From assembly GCA_016707285.1 (NCBI GenBank), contig JADJIA010000006.1, positions 124,001 through 188,000 of the forward strand: a DNA stretch of 64,000 bases, read 5' to 3'. The position numbers and the translations under genes were made by a program. Each line of letters begins with the position of its first letter. Within the stretch, counting starts at the first letter, position 1. Shown here piece by piece: positions 27,472-36,066 of this stretch. A model generated the notes under the pieces. The model did not search any database and was not told the origin of the DNA. It saw only the letters and a program-made list of their open reading frames with translations. This DNA is from Ignavibacteriales bacterium (GTDB lineage: Bacteria > Bacteroidota > Ignavibacteria > Ignavibacteriales > Ignavibacteriaceae).

Positions 27472-28092
27472 GTGCAGATTGAACTGGATGATCTTCACGG
27501 TTCGCTCAGAAATAATGAAATCCCTGTTTCTAATTTACAAGGAAATTCGTTAATTATTTCGCCACAACTTTTTGACTATCTAAAGGAGTTTAATCTCCCG
27601 CTGATCTTCAAACAGAGTGAACTGTCAATAAACCGGGATGGTCGATATTCAACCACCGGGTTTTATGTTAAAATTTACAACCTTGCCGACTCTTACATCG
27701 CAAAGGCAACCGGTTTATCATTATTGGATCATCTGAAAAATCCGGCACATTTGATATTTATAGATGAACGGCTAAACACTCCTGTTAGTGAATCCCTTCT
27801 CTACTCAATGGGTGTTTCGTCTCCGGAAGATATCAGAACTTTAACCAAGTTAACCTATAAACTGAATGCTGTTATGAGACCCTTCTTTGAGAGAAGAAAT
27901 GTGGAACTCGTTTCTTTTATCTCTCGTTTTTTTATTTTTGAAGGGAAATTTTTAATTGATGGCGATTTCAGGTATGATGACCTTCTTTTGATTCCGGTTT
28001 CGGAAGATAAAAAGATAGTTAACCATATAAAAAAGCCATCTCAAAAATCAAAAGAATATTATATTAATTTTATCACAAAAGTCCTGGAATAA
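27472..28092 (+). CDS. Divergent PurC (SAICAR synthetase)-like protein without catalytic signature
   Basis: 206 residues from GTG 27472. The central and C-terminal parts follow the PurC pattern: a YLKEFNLPLIF block (usual GIPT), a VKIYNLADSYIAKATGL block where PurC has VRN-AAGSL-KR-G, and LTKLTYKLNAVMRPFF then VELVSF followed by FEGKFLIDGDFRYDD where PurC has LVDF-LEFG and DE[FI]SPD. The SPD catalytic signature and the N-terminal GKAK ATP-binding loop are absent. It heads the operon with purS and purQ, supporting a purine link. It is probably catalytically altered or inactive. This is my own alignment by eye. Confidence 0.6.
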   Translation: MQIELDDLHGSLRNNEIPVSNLQGNSLIISPQLFDYLKEFNLPLIFKQSELSINRDGRYSTTGFYVKIYNLADSYIAKATGLSLLDHLKNPAHLIFIDERLNTPVSESLLYSMGVSSPEDIRTLTKLTYKLNAVMRPFFERRNVELVSFISRFFIFEGKFLIDGDFRYDDLLLIPVSEDKKIVNHIKKPSQKSKEYYINFITKVLE

Positions 28093-28767
28093 ATGTTTAC
28101 TAAATACGGTTACTTCACCATTGGAATAGTCCTTATTATCTCTTTTATCCTTGTTGCTGCGGGAATTTGGTTCATAGAAAAACCTTTTCTTAAGTATATT
28201 CTTTTTGCTTTGGCAGGATTTATTACAATCTTTACCCTGAATTTTTTCCGCGATCCAGAACGAACCATACCGCAGGGAGAGGATATTATCGTATCACCTG
28301 CCGACGGCAAAGTACTTTTTATAAAAGAAGTTTACGACGATGAATATCTCAAAGGTAAAGCTCTTCAGATTTCTGTGTTTATGTCACCTCTGAATGTGCA
28401 TGTTAATAGAATCCCAATCTCTGGTAAAGTTGAATACTTAAAATATCACGAGGGGAAATATCTGGTTGCCTTCGACGATAAAGCTTCTTCTGAAAACGAA
28501 AGGTGGCTGACGGGAATCGATTTTGGGAACGGTAAAGTTCTTTATTCTCAGATTGCGGGTTATGTAGCCAGAAGGATCGTAAATGATCTGAAAGTGGGTC
28601 AACCGGTAACAATGGGCGAGAGGTTTGGCATGATCAAATTTGGCAGTCGCGTTGATATTCTTGCCCCAACTTCAAGTATTCCACAAGTTAAAGCCGGCGA
28701 TATGGTTTCGGCCGGTGAAACCATACTTTTTAAATTGAGCCGGGAACAAAAAGATGTTTCAAAATAA
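28093..28767 (+). CDS. psd: Phosphatidylserine decarboxylase (short archaeal/bacterial type)
   Basis: Converts phosphatidylserine to phosphatidylethanolamine at the inner membrane. 224 residues: two membrane segments (about 8-26 and 34-50), FFRDPERTIP, SPADGKVL, the substrate block VFMSPLNVHVNRIP and the self-cleavage site KFGSRVDI, where Ser185 becomes the pyruvoyl group. This is the short Psd class. It starts immediately after the PurC-like stop and overlaps pssA by 14 bases. Confidence 0.95.
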   Translation: MFTKYGYFTIGIVLIISFILVAAGIWFIEKPFLKYILFALAGFITIFTLNFFRDPERTIPQGEDIIVSPADGKVLFIKEVYDDEYLKGKALQISVFMSPLNVHVNRIPISGKVEYLKYHEGKYLVAFDDKASSENERWLTGIDFGNGKVLYSQIAGYVARRIVNDLKVGQPVTMGERFGMIKFGSRVDILAPTSSIPQVKAGDMVSAGETILFKLSREQKDVSK

Positions 28768-29476
28768 ACGGGCTGTTATACCCGGTCTGTTAACTCTGGG
28801 AAATCTTACTTGCGGTTTCCTTTCCATTGTGTATGCCTCTGATGGTGAATTTACCACAGCCGGGTATTTGATTCTTGCATCTGCATTTTTTGATATGATT
28901 GATGGACTTGCCGCAAGGTTATTAAACGCAGCTTCCAACTTTGGGGTGCAACTCGATTCACTTGCTGATGTTGTGGGGTTTGGTGCGCCAACTGCTTTCC
29001 TTATCTACAAATATAAACTTGAAAGTCTCGAAACCTGGGGCCTGGTTATCAGTCTGCTTTTTCTCGCATGTGGTGCTCTTAGACTTGCAAGATTTAATAC
29101 TGAAATCACAGACCTGAAGAAAAAGGATTATAAAGGAATACCGATCCCCGTCGCTGCACTTATTGTCACACTTCTTGTGCTTGCTCAACTCAACAGTTCA
29201 TTTATCCCTACTTCAATGAAATGGGTTTTTCCTGTAGTAACAATACTCTCAGCCCTGGGGATGGTCTCGAGTATCAAATTTGCCGCCTTCCCAAAATTTA
29301 ACAAAGCTGCCATCATGGCAAATCCACTTCAATTGGTTTTGGTCGTTCTGTTGCCGTTTGCACTTTATTTCTATTCGATGACAGGGCTCTTTGTTATCTT
29401 TACTTTTGGGATTTTATTAAATATAGCATATAGCTATGTTTCCAAAGAGAAAAAACAAAAAAATCAACGGAAATAG
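28754..29476 (+). CDS. pssA: CDP-diacylglycerol-serine O-phosphatidyltransferase
   Basis: Makes phosphatidylserine from CDP-diacylglycerol and serine, feeding Psd. 240 residues, about six to eight membrane segments. The CDP-alcohol phosphotransferase motif D-x2-D-G-x2-A-R-x8-G-x3-D-x3-D is complete (DMIDGLAARLL, then FGVQLDSLAD; residues 47-72). Coupling of psd and pssA by overlap fits sequential enzymes. Confidence 0.95.
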   Translation: MFQNKRAVIPGLLTLGNLTCGFLSIVYASDGEFTTAGYLILASAFFDMIDGLAARLLNAASNFGVQLDSLADVVGFGAPTAFLIYKYKLESLETWGLVISLLFLACGALRLARFNTEITDLKKKDYKGIPIPVAALIVTLLVLAQLNSSFIPTSMKWVFPVVTILSALGMVSSIKFAAFPKFNKAAIMANPLQLVLVVLLPFALYFYSMTGLFVIFTFGILLNIAYSYVSKEKKQKNQRK

Positions 29477-29477
29477 C

Positions 29478-29735
29478 GTGTTTAAAGCAAAAGTTATTAT
29501 CAAAAGAAGAAAATCAATCCTCGATCCTCAAGGGAAAGCAGCCGAACAGGGTGCTAAATTGCTTGGTTTCTTAAATATCGATCAAGTGAGGATTAACAAA
29601 GAAGTTGAATTTTTTGTAAACCTTTCCTCAAAAGAAGAGGCTTTAAAAGAGGTTACAGAATTCTCAGGGAAACTTTTGGCAAATCCAATCATGGAAGATT
29701 TTGAAATCCAGTTGGAAGAAACAGATGAATCCTAA
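29478..29735 (+). CDS. purS: Phosphoribosylformylglycinamidine synthase subunit PurS
   Basis: Small subunit of the three-part FGAM synthase (PurLQS). Start taken at GTG 29478 (VFKAKVIIKRRKSILDPQG), one base after the pssA stop, giving 86 residues as usual for PurS; the frame extends upstream into pssA but that N-terminus is not family-like. LDPQGKAAEQ is the conserved block. It overlaps purQ by 11 bases. purL is not in the window. Confidence 0.92.
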   Translation: MFKAKVIIKRRKSILDPQGKAAEQGAKLLGFLNIDQVRINKEVEFFVNLSSKEEALKEVTEFSGKLLANPIMEDFEIQLEETDES

Positions 29736-30441
29736 ATTTGGAGTAGTTGTTTTTCCGGGATCCAACTGCGATCATGATGCATATTATGCCCTGAAGCATG
29801 AACTGGGCTACGAAGTTGAATTCCTTTGGCATAAAGAGCCATCACTTAAAGGTTGTAATGTAATAATCCTGCCGGGTGGATTTTCTTATGGCGATTACAT
29901 CAGGTGTGGTGCAGTGGCAAAACTCTCTCCAATTATGGCTGAAGTTATCAAATTCGCTAATGAAGGAGGCATTGTCATAGGAATTTGTAACGGTTTTCAA
30001 ATACTCTGCGAAAGTGGTCTGCTTCCCGGTGTATTAATTAAAAATAAAAGCCTTAAATTTATTTGTGAAGATGTACACCTCCTGGTGACAGGTAAGTCGG
30101 AAGTTTTTGCAAATGATGCATCAGGTTCTGTCGTAAAAATCCCGATTGCTCACGGTGAGGGGAATTATTTTATTGAACCCGACAAAATTGAAGAATTAGA
30201 AAAGAACGGACAAATACTCTTCAGATATTGCACACCAACCGGTGAGATATCGCTTGAGTCGAACCCAAATGGTTCAATTAACAATATTGCAGGATTAACA
30301 AACAGGGCAGGCAATGTACTCGGAATGATGCCACACCCTGAAAGAGCTTGCAGTAAAACAATCGGAAACGATTCCGGTAAGTTTGTTTTCAGTTCAATTG
30401 CGAATTTTATAAAATCAAAAGAGGTAGAACATGTTTTCTAA
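29725..30441 (+). CDS. purQ: Phosphoribosylformylglycinamidine synthase glutaminase subunit PurQ
   Basis: Class I glutamine amidotransferase supplying ammonia to PurL. 239 residues from ATG 29725, six bases after GGAAG. Catalytic Cys in GICNGFQIL, with His and Glu in MMPHPERA. VVVFPGSNCDHDAYYAL and PGGFSYGDYIRCGAVA are PurQ-specific. Its end overlaps tatA by 11 bases. Confidence 0.97.
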   Translation: MNPKFGVVVFPGSNCDHDAYYALKHELGYEVEFLWHKEPSLKGCNVIILPGGFSYGDYIRCGAVAKLSPIMAEVIKFANEGGIVIGICNGFQILCESGLLPGVLIKNKSLKFICEDVHLLVTGKSEVFANDASGSVVKIPIAHGEGNYFIEPDKIEELEKNGQILFRYCTPTGEISLESNPNGSINNIAGLTNRAGNVLGMMPHPERACSKTIGNDSGKFVFSSIANFIKSKEVEHVF

Positions 30442-30622
30442 CTTAGGTCCACTCGAAATATTTCTCATCGTGCTTGTTGTGCTCCTGCTTTTTGGCGCAA
30501 AAAAAATACCCGAACTTGCTCAAGGTGTTGGAAAAGGCATGAGAGAATTCAAAAGAGCCATCAAAGATGTTGAACAGGATATCAAGGTTGACGATACCGC
30601 GGATAAAGATAAAAAGAATTGA
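30431..30622 (+). CDS. tatA: Twin-arginine translocase subunit TatA/TatE
   Basis: 63 residues: a single N-terminal membrane helix (LEIFLIVLVVLLLFGAKKIP) with the FGAKKIPELA hinge, then an amphipathic helix (VGKGMREFKRAIKD) and a short acidic tail. This is the pore-forming subunit for export of folded proteins. GAGGT lies about five bases before the ATG. tatC is not nearby. Confidence 0.93.
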   Translation: MFSNLGPLEIFLIVLVVLLLFGAKKIPELAQGVGKGMREFKRAIKDVEQDIKVDDTADKDKKN

Positions 30623-30636
30623 TCCACGGTCGATAA

Positions 30637-32055
30637 TTGTTGCTATATTCCTCCCTTTCTCACAAACGGGAACTGATCCTCTCCGGCAAACTTGATCTGC
30701 TACAGAATGTTAAATTCTTTCTTGAAAATATTGAGAAAAACAAAAACCTCAACAGCTTTTTGTTTGTAAATTCTCGAATTCTTGAAGAAGCACAACAACT
30801 GCTCGAAAAAGTAAACTCAGGTCTAAAACCCGGCTCTCTTTTTGGTGCTGTTATCGCAGTAAAAGATGTGATTTCGGTAGAGGGGATGCCCATGACCTGC
30901 GGCTCAAAAATTCTTGAGAATTTCCATCCAATTTATGATGCAACAGTTATTAAAAAACTTCGTGATGAAGATGCACTGATCATCGGTAAATTAAATTGTG
31001 ATGAATTCGCCATGGGTTCGTCAAATGAAAATTCTGCTTATGGGAATGTTCTAAATCCTGTTGATCAGTCAAGAGTTCCGGGTGGGTCTTCAGGTGGTTC
31101 AGCTGCGGCTGTGGCTGCCGGTTTATGTGATGTGGCATTAGGAAGTGATACAGGTGGTTCGATCAGGCAACCGGCTGCCTTTTGTGGTGTATATGGAATC
31201 AAACCAACTTATTCCAGAGTGTCAAGATACGGGCTTACAGCTTTTGCATCTTCATTTGATTCTATTGGTCCACTCGCAAAAAACCCGGAGGATTGTGCAC
31301 TTGTCCTGGATGTGATTTCAGGTTACGATGCCAGGGATTCCACTTCAACCAATTCCGAAATTCCTGTAAAAAGTGAAAAAATCTGCGATAACTCCAAATT
31401 TAGAATTGGAATACCAAAAGAATATTTTGGTGATGGACTCAATTCTGAAATCCGCGAATCAATTAAAATCCTCGTAAAAAAACTTAAAGATGCAGGAAAT
31501 TCAGTTGATGAAGTTTCATTGCCCAACACTCATCTGACAATTGCCGCTTATTATGTTCTTACAACTGCTGAGGCTGCCTCCAATTTGTCACGATATGACG
31601 GTGTGAGATATGGAAAAAGATCGCACGAGGAAACATCATTGGGAAGTATGTACGCCGGAACAAGATCAAAAGGTTTTGGGAAAGAGGTAAAACGAAGAAT
31701 TATGCTGGGGAATTATGTGTTGTCAGGAGGCTACTACGATGCCTATTTTAACAAAGCACAAAAGGTAAGACGACTGATAAAATCAGATTTTTCACTGGTA
31801 TTCAAAGATTACGATTTAATATTAACCCCTGTTACACCTGAGTTACCATTCAAATTTGGTGAAATGTCGGATGACCCACTCTCCATGTATCTTGGAGATA
31901 TTTATACCACATCGGTAAATCTTGCCGGGCTCCCGGCGATTTCCATTCCTGCAGGAGAATCGAAAGATGGATTACCGCTCGCCGTTCAATTTATAGCACC
32001 GGAATTTGAGGAAAACAAACTCTTCAGAATAGCTGATATGTTACAACAGCTCTGA
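30637..32055 (+). CDS. gatA: Glutamyl/aspartyl-tRNA amidotransferase subunit A
   Basis: GatA hydrolyses glutamine to amidate misacylated Glu-tRNAGln or Asp-tRNAAsn with GatB and GatC. 472 residues; the amidase Ser-cisSer-Lys triad is Lys76 (AVKD), Ser151 (PGGSSGGSAAAVAAG) and Ser175 (DTGGSIRQPAAF). FGKEVKRRIMLGNYVLSGGYY is typical of GatA rather than other amidases. Start TTG 30637 is chosen because the N-terminus then fits family length. Its last 15 bases overlap the end of the converging ribBA. Confidence 0.94.
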   Translation: MLLYSSLSHKRELILSGKLDLLQNVKFFLENIEKNKNLNSFLFVNSRILEEAQQLLEKVNSGLKPGSLFGAVIAVKDVISVEGMPMTCGSKILENFHPIYDATVIKKLRDEDALIIGKLNCDEFAMGSSNENSAYGNVLNPVDQSRVPGGSSGGSAAAVAAGLCDVALGSDTGGSIRQPAAFCGVYGIKPTYSRVSRYGLTAFASSFDSIGPLAKNPEDCALVLDVISGYDARDSTSTNSEIPVKSEKICDNSKFRIGIPKEYFGDGLNSEIRESIKILVKKLKDAGNSVDEVSLPNTHLTIAAYYVLTTAEAASNLSRYDGVRYGKRSHEETSLGSMYAGTRSKGFGKEVKRRIMLGNYVLSGGYYDAYFNKAQKVRRLIKSDFSLVFKDYDLILTPVTPELPFKFGEMSDDPLSMYLGDIYTTSVNLAGLPAISIPAGESKDGLPLAVQFIAPEFEENKLFRIADMLQQL

Positions 32056-33255
32056 AATTGAGTTTAGTATCATATGCCCCATCTTATCCCTTTTTGTCTC
32101 CAAATATTTAATATTGTTTTGATTTGGAGCTATTTCAAGTGGAACTCTGCTTGATACAGGAATTCCATAAGCAAGAAAATCATCAATCTTTTTTGGATTA
32201 TTGGTAATTAACTTCACACTTTTGATGTTCAGTTCTTTAATAATCTGGGTACCCAATCCATAATCCCTTGGATCTGCTTCAAATCCCAATTTTTCATTTG
32301 CTTCAACAGTATCAAATCCCATATCCTGAAGCTTGTAAGCTTTTAATTTGTTGCTTAGTCCAATTCCTCTCCCCTCTTGACGAAGGTAAACAACAACTCC
32401 TTTGCCATAACCATTTATCAGTTCAAGAGAATGATTCAACTGGTCGTGACAATCACACCTGAGAGAATGGAAAATATCACCGGTTAAACATTCAGAATGA
32501 ATCCTTACGAGAACATCCTCTTGACCTGATACTTCTCCTTTAACTACTGCAATGTGATCTTTGGAATCAATTTGAGACTTAAAAAGATGGAGTTTAAAAT
32601 CTCCATGAGCAGTGGGAAAATTTATTGTAGTGATTCTGCTGATGAATTTTTCATGTATCATCCGGTGTTTCATGATTTCCTTTACAGAAATCATTTTTAA
32701 CCCAAACTTCTGAGCTAATTCAGTCAACTCTTTCATTCTTGCCATTTCACCATCCTCTTTCAAAATCTCACAAAGAGATCCTGCAGGATTTAACCCGGCA
32801 ATACGACAAAGATCAACAACAGCCTCGGTATGCCCCGGTCGCTTAACAACTCCACCTTCAGTATATCTTAGTGGAAATATATGCCCCGGAACTGCAAAAT
32901 CTTCTGTTCTGGCTTCATCAGAGGCTAATGCTAAAATGGTTTTTGCACGGTCGGATGCAGAAATTCCTGTTGTGGTCCCTTCAACAGCATCAACAGATAC
33001 AGTAAAATTTGTACCATGAAGCGCGTTGTTTGATCCACTCATAAGCGGCATCCCCAAATGATCGAGCTTTGATCCCTCCATAGCTACACAAAGTAACCCC
33101 CTGCCATGTGTAATCATAAAATTTACAGTTTCAGGGGTTATAAATTCAGAGGCACAAACAAAATCTCCTTCATTTTCGCGATTTTCATCATCAGTGATAA
33201 TGATTACTTTCCCACTTCTTAACTCGGATGCAGCTTCTTCGACCGTGCAAAACAT
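32041..33255 (-). CDS. ribBA: Bifunctional DHBP synthase / GTP cyclohydrolase II
   Basis: First committed enzymes of both branches of riboflavin synthesis. Residues 1-200 are RibB (TDDENRENEGDF metal/substrate loop, GHIFPLRYTEGGVVKRPGHTEA). Residues 205-404 are RibA, with zinc cysteines in SECLTGDIFHSLRCDC and GTP-binding VYLRQEGRGIGL. 404 residues is normal. No FMN riboswitch is possible in the 10-base gap to yajC. The tail overlaps gatA. Confidence 0.96.
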   Translation of the reverse strand: MFCTVEEAASELRSGKVIIITDDENRENEGDFVCASEFITPETVNFMITHGRGLLCVAMEGSKLDHLGMPLMSGSNNALHGTNFTVSVDAVEGTTTGISASDRAKTILALASDEARTEDFAVPGHIFPLRYTEGGVVKRPGHTEAVVDLCRIAGLNPAGSLCEILKEDGEMARMKELTELAQKFGLKMISVKEIMKHRMIHEKFISRITTINFPTAHGDFKLHLFKSQIDSKDHIAVVKGEVSGQEDVLVRIHSECLTGDIFHSLRCDCHDQLNHSLELINGYGKGVVVYLRQEGRGIGLSNKLKAYKLQDMGFDTVEANEKLGFEADPRDYGLGTQIIKELNIKSVKLITNNPKKIDDFLAYGIPVSSRVPLEIAPNQNNIKYLETKRDKMGHMILNSISELL

Positions 33256-33265
33256 TTTTAGTCCG

Positions 33266-33601
33266 TTATTTCTTTTCTAAACTTGTGGTTGTACCATCAC
33301 TGTTAAGTATGGCAGCAATCGCATTTTTGTCAAATTTAATTTTTGTATTGTCTGATACTTTTACCCAAACAATTTTATCTTCAACACCTGTAACCTCACC
33401 ATACATTCCACCGGAAGTGACAACTTTATCTCCCTTTTCTACCGCTGAAAGGAGTTTTTCTCTCTCTTTTTGTCTCTTCTGCTGAGGTCTGATGATCATA
33501 AAATAAAAAATTAGAAAGATGGCACCGAACATTATCAGTGTTCCCATCATCCCGCCGCCACCCTCACCACCTTGAGGAGCCATTGCAAATAAAGTTTCCA
33601 T
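33266..33601 (-). CDS. yajC: Preprotein translocase accessory subunit YajC
   Basis: 111 residues with a single membrane helix (MMGTLIMFGAIFLIFYFMIIRPQQKRQKE begins about residue 18) and the YajC signature RPQQKRQKE, then KGDKVVTSGGMYGEV. YajC associates with SecDF at the Sec translocon. A Gly-rich N-terminus (PQGGEGGGG) is seen in the lineage. It lies immediately after tgt, the usual order. Confidence 0.95.
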   Translation of the reverse strand: METLFAMAPQGGEGGGGMMGTLIMFGAIFLIFYFMIIRPQQKRQKEREKLLSAVEKGDKVVTSGGMYGEVTGVEDKIVWVKVSDNTKIKFDKNAIAAILNSDGTTTSLEKK

Positions 33602-34756
33602 TTAATTCTCCGTTTCTTTCTTTTCTTGGTCTGTTATTCTTCTTAAAGTTATTTCTTTCCACTCCTTAAAATCTCCTGCGAGAATGTGCTCTCTGGCAGC
33701 TCTTGCAAGTTCAAGATAAAAGTGGACATTGTGAACCGAAACCAATTCAAAGCCAAGGAATTCGCTTGCCACAAGAAGATGGCGCAAATATGCCCTTGAA
33801 TGATTCCTGCATGTATAACAATTACAATTTTCATCTAAAGGAGTAAAATCATTTTTGTACATCGAATTCTTAATTCTTACCGGTCCATTCCATGTAAAAA
33901 TGAATCCTCTTCGCGCATTCCTTGTTGGCATCACACAGTCAAACATGTCGATTCCCCTCTCAATTGCCTCCAGAATGTTTTCCGGTTTTCCAACTCCCAT
34001 TAAATATCTGGGTTTGTTTGCCAACATAAAATCTGTTGTAAAATCGACTAATTCATACATCTCTTCGGCCGGTTCTCCAACTGCAAGACCGCCAATGGCG
34101 TAGCCTTCAAAATCGAGCTCAAGTAACGATTTTACCGATTCTTCCCTGAGTTCTTTGTAAGTGCTTCCCTGAATTATCCCAAATTGATTTTGTTCATAAC
34201 CATATAACCCGGTGGTCTTGACAAAAGCCTCTCTGTTCAAAACTGCCCACTCTGAAGTCATTTTGGTGGATCGTTTTGCATAATCAAAAGGACAAGGATA
34301 GGGAGTACATTCATCCAAAACCATCATGATGTCTGACCCGATTGATCGCTGAATATTCACAACCTTTTCGGGAGTGAAAAAGTGTTTTGATCCGTCAAGA
34401 TGTGATTTGAATTCAACCCCGTCATGTTTGATCTTTCTTAGGTCAGAAAGAGAAAACACCTGAAAACCCCCACTGTCGGTTAGTATTGGACGATCCCAGT
34501 TTATAAACCTGTGAAGTCCCCCTGCCTGTTCAAGAATATCTGTCCCGGGTCTGAGATAAAGGTGGTAGGTGTTGCCCAGAATGATATCTGCATTAATATC
34601 ATCCCTGAGGTAAGAAAAATTTACCGCTTTTACAGTTCCCTGAGTACCTACAGGCATAAAAATGGGTGTTTTTACCACACCATGTGCCGTTGTAAACTCT
34701 CCTGCCCGTGCTTTTGAAGCAGGGTCAGTAGCCAATAATTTAAAGTTTAAACTCAA
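33602..34756 (-). CDS. tgt: Queuine tRNA-ribosyltransferase
   Basis: Exchanges guanine-34 for preQ1 in tRNAs with GUN anticodons. 384 residues. The general-acid Asp is in LTDSGGFQVFSL (Asp94), the nucleophile Asp in FDCVMPTRNARRG, and the zinc site is CNCYTCRNHSRAYLRHLL followed by a distal His in VHNVHFY. The start is TTG 34756; the first ATG would be internal. Confidence 0.95.
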   Translation of the reverse strand: MSLNFKLLATDPASKARAGEFTTAHGVVKTPIFMPVGTQGTVKAVNFSYLRDDINADIILGNTYHLYLRPGTDILEQAGGLHRFINWDRPILTDSGGFQVFSLSDLRKIKHDGVEFKSHLDGSKHFFTPEKVVNIQRSIGSDIMMVLDECTPYPCPFDYAKRSTKMTSEWAVLNREAFVKTTGLYGYEQNQFGIIQGSTYKELREESVKSLLELDFEGYAIGGLAVGEPAEEMYELVDFTTDFMLANKPRYLMGVGKPENILEAIERGIDMFDCVMPTRNARRGFIFTWNGPVRIKNSMYKNDFTPLDENCNCYTCRNHSRAYLRHLLVASEFLGFELVSVHNVHFYLELARAAREHILAGDFKEWKEITLRRITDQEKKETEN

Positions 34757-35076
34757 GAAATATCAAATTTTGTGATTTTAAATTTACTGCTTTTATAACT
34801 CATGCCCAAACTAATAAAACTGTGGTATTATTTTGAAGCCGGTGTATATGCTAAGTGGGTGGAAAGTCAATGGCTACGAAGATTTAACCCCGACGGGGTA
34901 ACAGTTATTTAGCAGAATAAAATATTGTAATAGACATCCTTTCGACAATTCGGAGTTTCTCAAATCCATCCGCGAAAACCTCCCAAAGGGATGCCTTCGG
35001 CACGACTAATCTGCGTGTACTTGTCCGCTGTAGTGAATCTGCGTGCAAATAAGAATTACACTTAAACGATTTTGAT
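34757..35076. repeat. Gene-free mosaic of short repeat-like and hairpin sequences
   Basis: No credible gene is seen here. Visible elements are a hairpin ACCCC-GAC-GGGGT (34887-34899), an imperfect hairpin CCAAAGG-GATG-CCTTCGG (34983-35000), and two copies of AATCTGCGTG 28 bases apart (35008-35017 and 35036-35045). The short 62-codon frame on the minus strand has no protein character. The pieces look like degenerate interspersed repeats, but their copy number elsewhere cannot be checked. Confidence 0.4.
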
Positions 35077-35104
35077 AAAAAAAACCTCTCCATTTCTGAA
35101 GAGG
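35077..35104 (-). terminator. Rho-independent terminator after the PorV-like gene
   Basis: On the minus strand CCTCTTC pairs with GGAGAGG (7 bp, one G-T pair, 6-nt loop) and eight T follow. It lies about 50 bases after the stop codon at 35154, beyond an octamer repeat. Confidence 0.85.
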
Positions 35105-35110
35105 CTTACA

Positions 35111-35150
35111 ATTGGATTATTGGATTATTGGATTACTGCATTACTGCATT
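35111..35150 (-). repeat. Octamer tandem repeat between stop codon and terminator
   Basis: Five octamers in phase on the plus strand: ATTGGATT three times, then ACTGCATT twice, ending three bases from the gene's stop codon. The sequence differs from the AACTTCAG family, but unit length and position just after a stop codon are the same. Confidence 0.9.
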
Positions 35151-35153
35151 GAC

Positions 35154-36053
35154 TCAAAGTCCCAGTTTCACAGAGAATGTATGTCCCAATCCCAGGTCTT
35201 GCCCAAATGGAGTAAGAGCATAATCGAATGCAAGGCTGTTCCAGTAGATTCCAATGCCGGTGGTTAATCCTTTGGCTTCATATAATGACTGATAACCCAG
35301 TCTTACTGCAAGCAGTCCATCATAAACTGCTTCTACCCCTGCGTTGATATGGATATCATCTGTTGATAAAAATTTCTGTACTTCAAGTCCTGTGGAAAAA
35401 TTAAGTTTGTTTTGTGGCATGGCAAAATTGTAACCGGCACCAACTCTAAAATCTGTTGGAAGTTTGGTGGCTATTGTTTTTAGCTCATTCATCGCACCAA
35501 GATTTCTGATTGCTGCCGTTAAAAACAAGGCATCATTTACTGTGTATCTACCTGAAAGATCAACAGCATATCCTGCCGCATCTTCGTAGAACATCCCTTC
35601 GTAGAGATATTTTAATACAACACCGGCACTTACTTTTTCAGAAATTTTAAAACCTGTACCGAGTGAAATTGCGATAAAATCAGCCGTAAAAGTGGAAAGT
35701 GCATCGCCGGGTCTCTCTCTTACTTCAATCTCCCCGATTCTGGTTGAATTTACACCAAAACCCATTTTCATCCCAAAAAGCGAAAATTTAGCCGCCAGCA
35801 TTTCGGTTCTGACTCCTTGAATCCATTCGTTATGTGTGAACGATATTTCAGAGTTGTCATTTCGACTTAAATTTGCCGGACTGTAAAAAATTGCAGTCGC
35901 ATCATTTGCGAAGACAGTTCCATTGTCGCCCAGAGCAATATTTCTTGCACCGGAACCGATTTTAAGGAATGAGAGTCCACTGCCACCGGCTGATTGAGCG
36001 AACAAAACCGGTGTAGTTAAAAGGAAAACGGAGATAAATAATAGTTTTTTCAT
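35154..36053 (-). CDS. PorV/PorQ-family outer-membrane protein
   Basis: Start ATG 36053 opens a signal peptide (MKKLLFISVFLLTTPVLFAQ). About 299 residues. GLSFLKIGSGARNIALGDNGT and IFYSPANLS are the opening of the PorV/UPF0164-type barrel. In T9SS, PorV shuttles cargo to the attachment complex; this paralogue's exact role is unknown. It lies 13 bases downstream of a second family member and ends with an aromatic-rich barrel strand (LGHTFSVKLGL). Confidence 0.82.
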   Translation of the reverse strand: MKKLLFISVFLLTTPVLFAQSAGGSGLSFLKIGSGARNIALGDNGTVFANDATAIFYSPANLSRNDNSEISFTHNEWIQGVRTEMLAAKFSLFGMKMGFGVNSTRIGEIEVRERPGDALSTFTADFIAISLGTGFKISEKVSAGVVLKYLYEGMFYEDAAGYAVDLSGRYTVNDALFLTAAIRNLGAMNELKTIATKLPTDFRVGAGYNFAMPQNKLNFSTGLEVQKFLSTDDIHINAGVEAVYDGLLAVRLGYQSLYEAKGLTTGIGIYWNSLAFDYALTPFGQDLGLGHTFSVKLGL

Positions 36054-36066
36054 CAATTATCAATTT

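Noticed and set aside
29701..29735. Programmed frameshift between purS and purQ
   Set aside because: Both products are full length with their own starts; the overlap is ordinary translational coupling.
33256..33265. FMN riboswitch before ribBA
   Set aside because: The gap to yajC is only 10 bases, far too short.
34905..35093. 62-codon minus-strand frame in the repeat patch
   Set aside because: No start context, no family features, and it spans hairpins and repeats.
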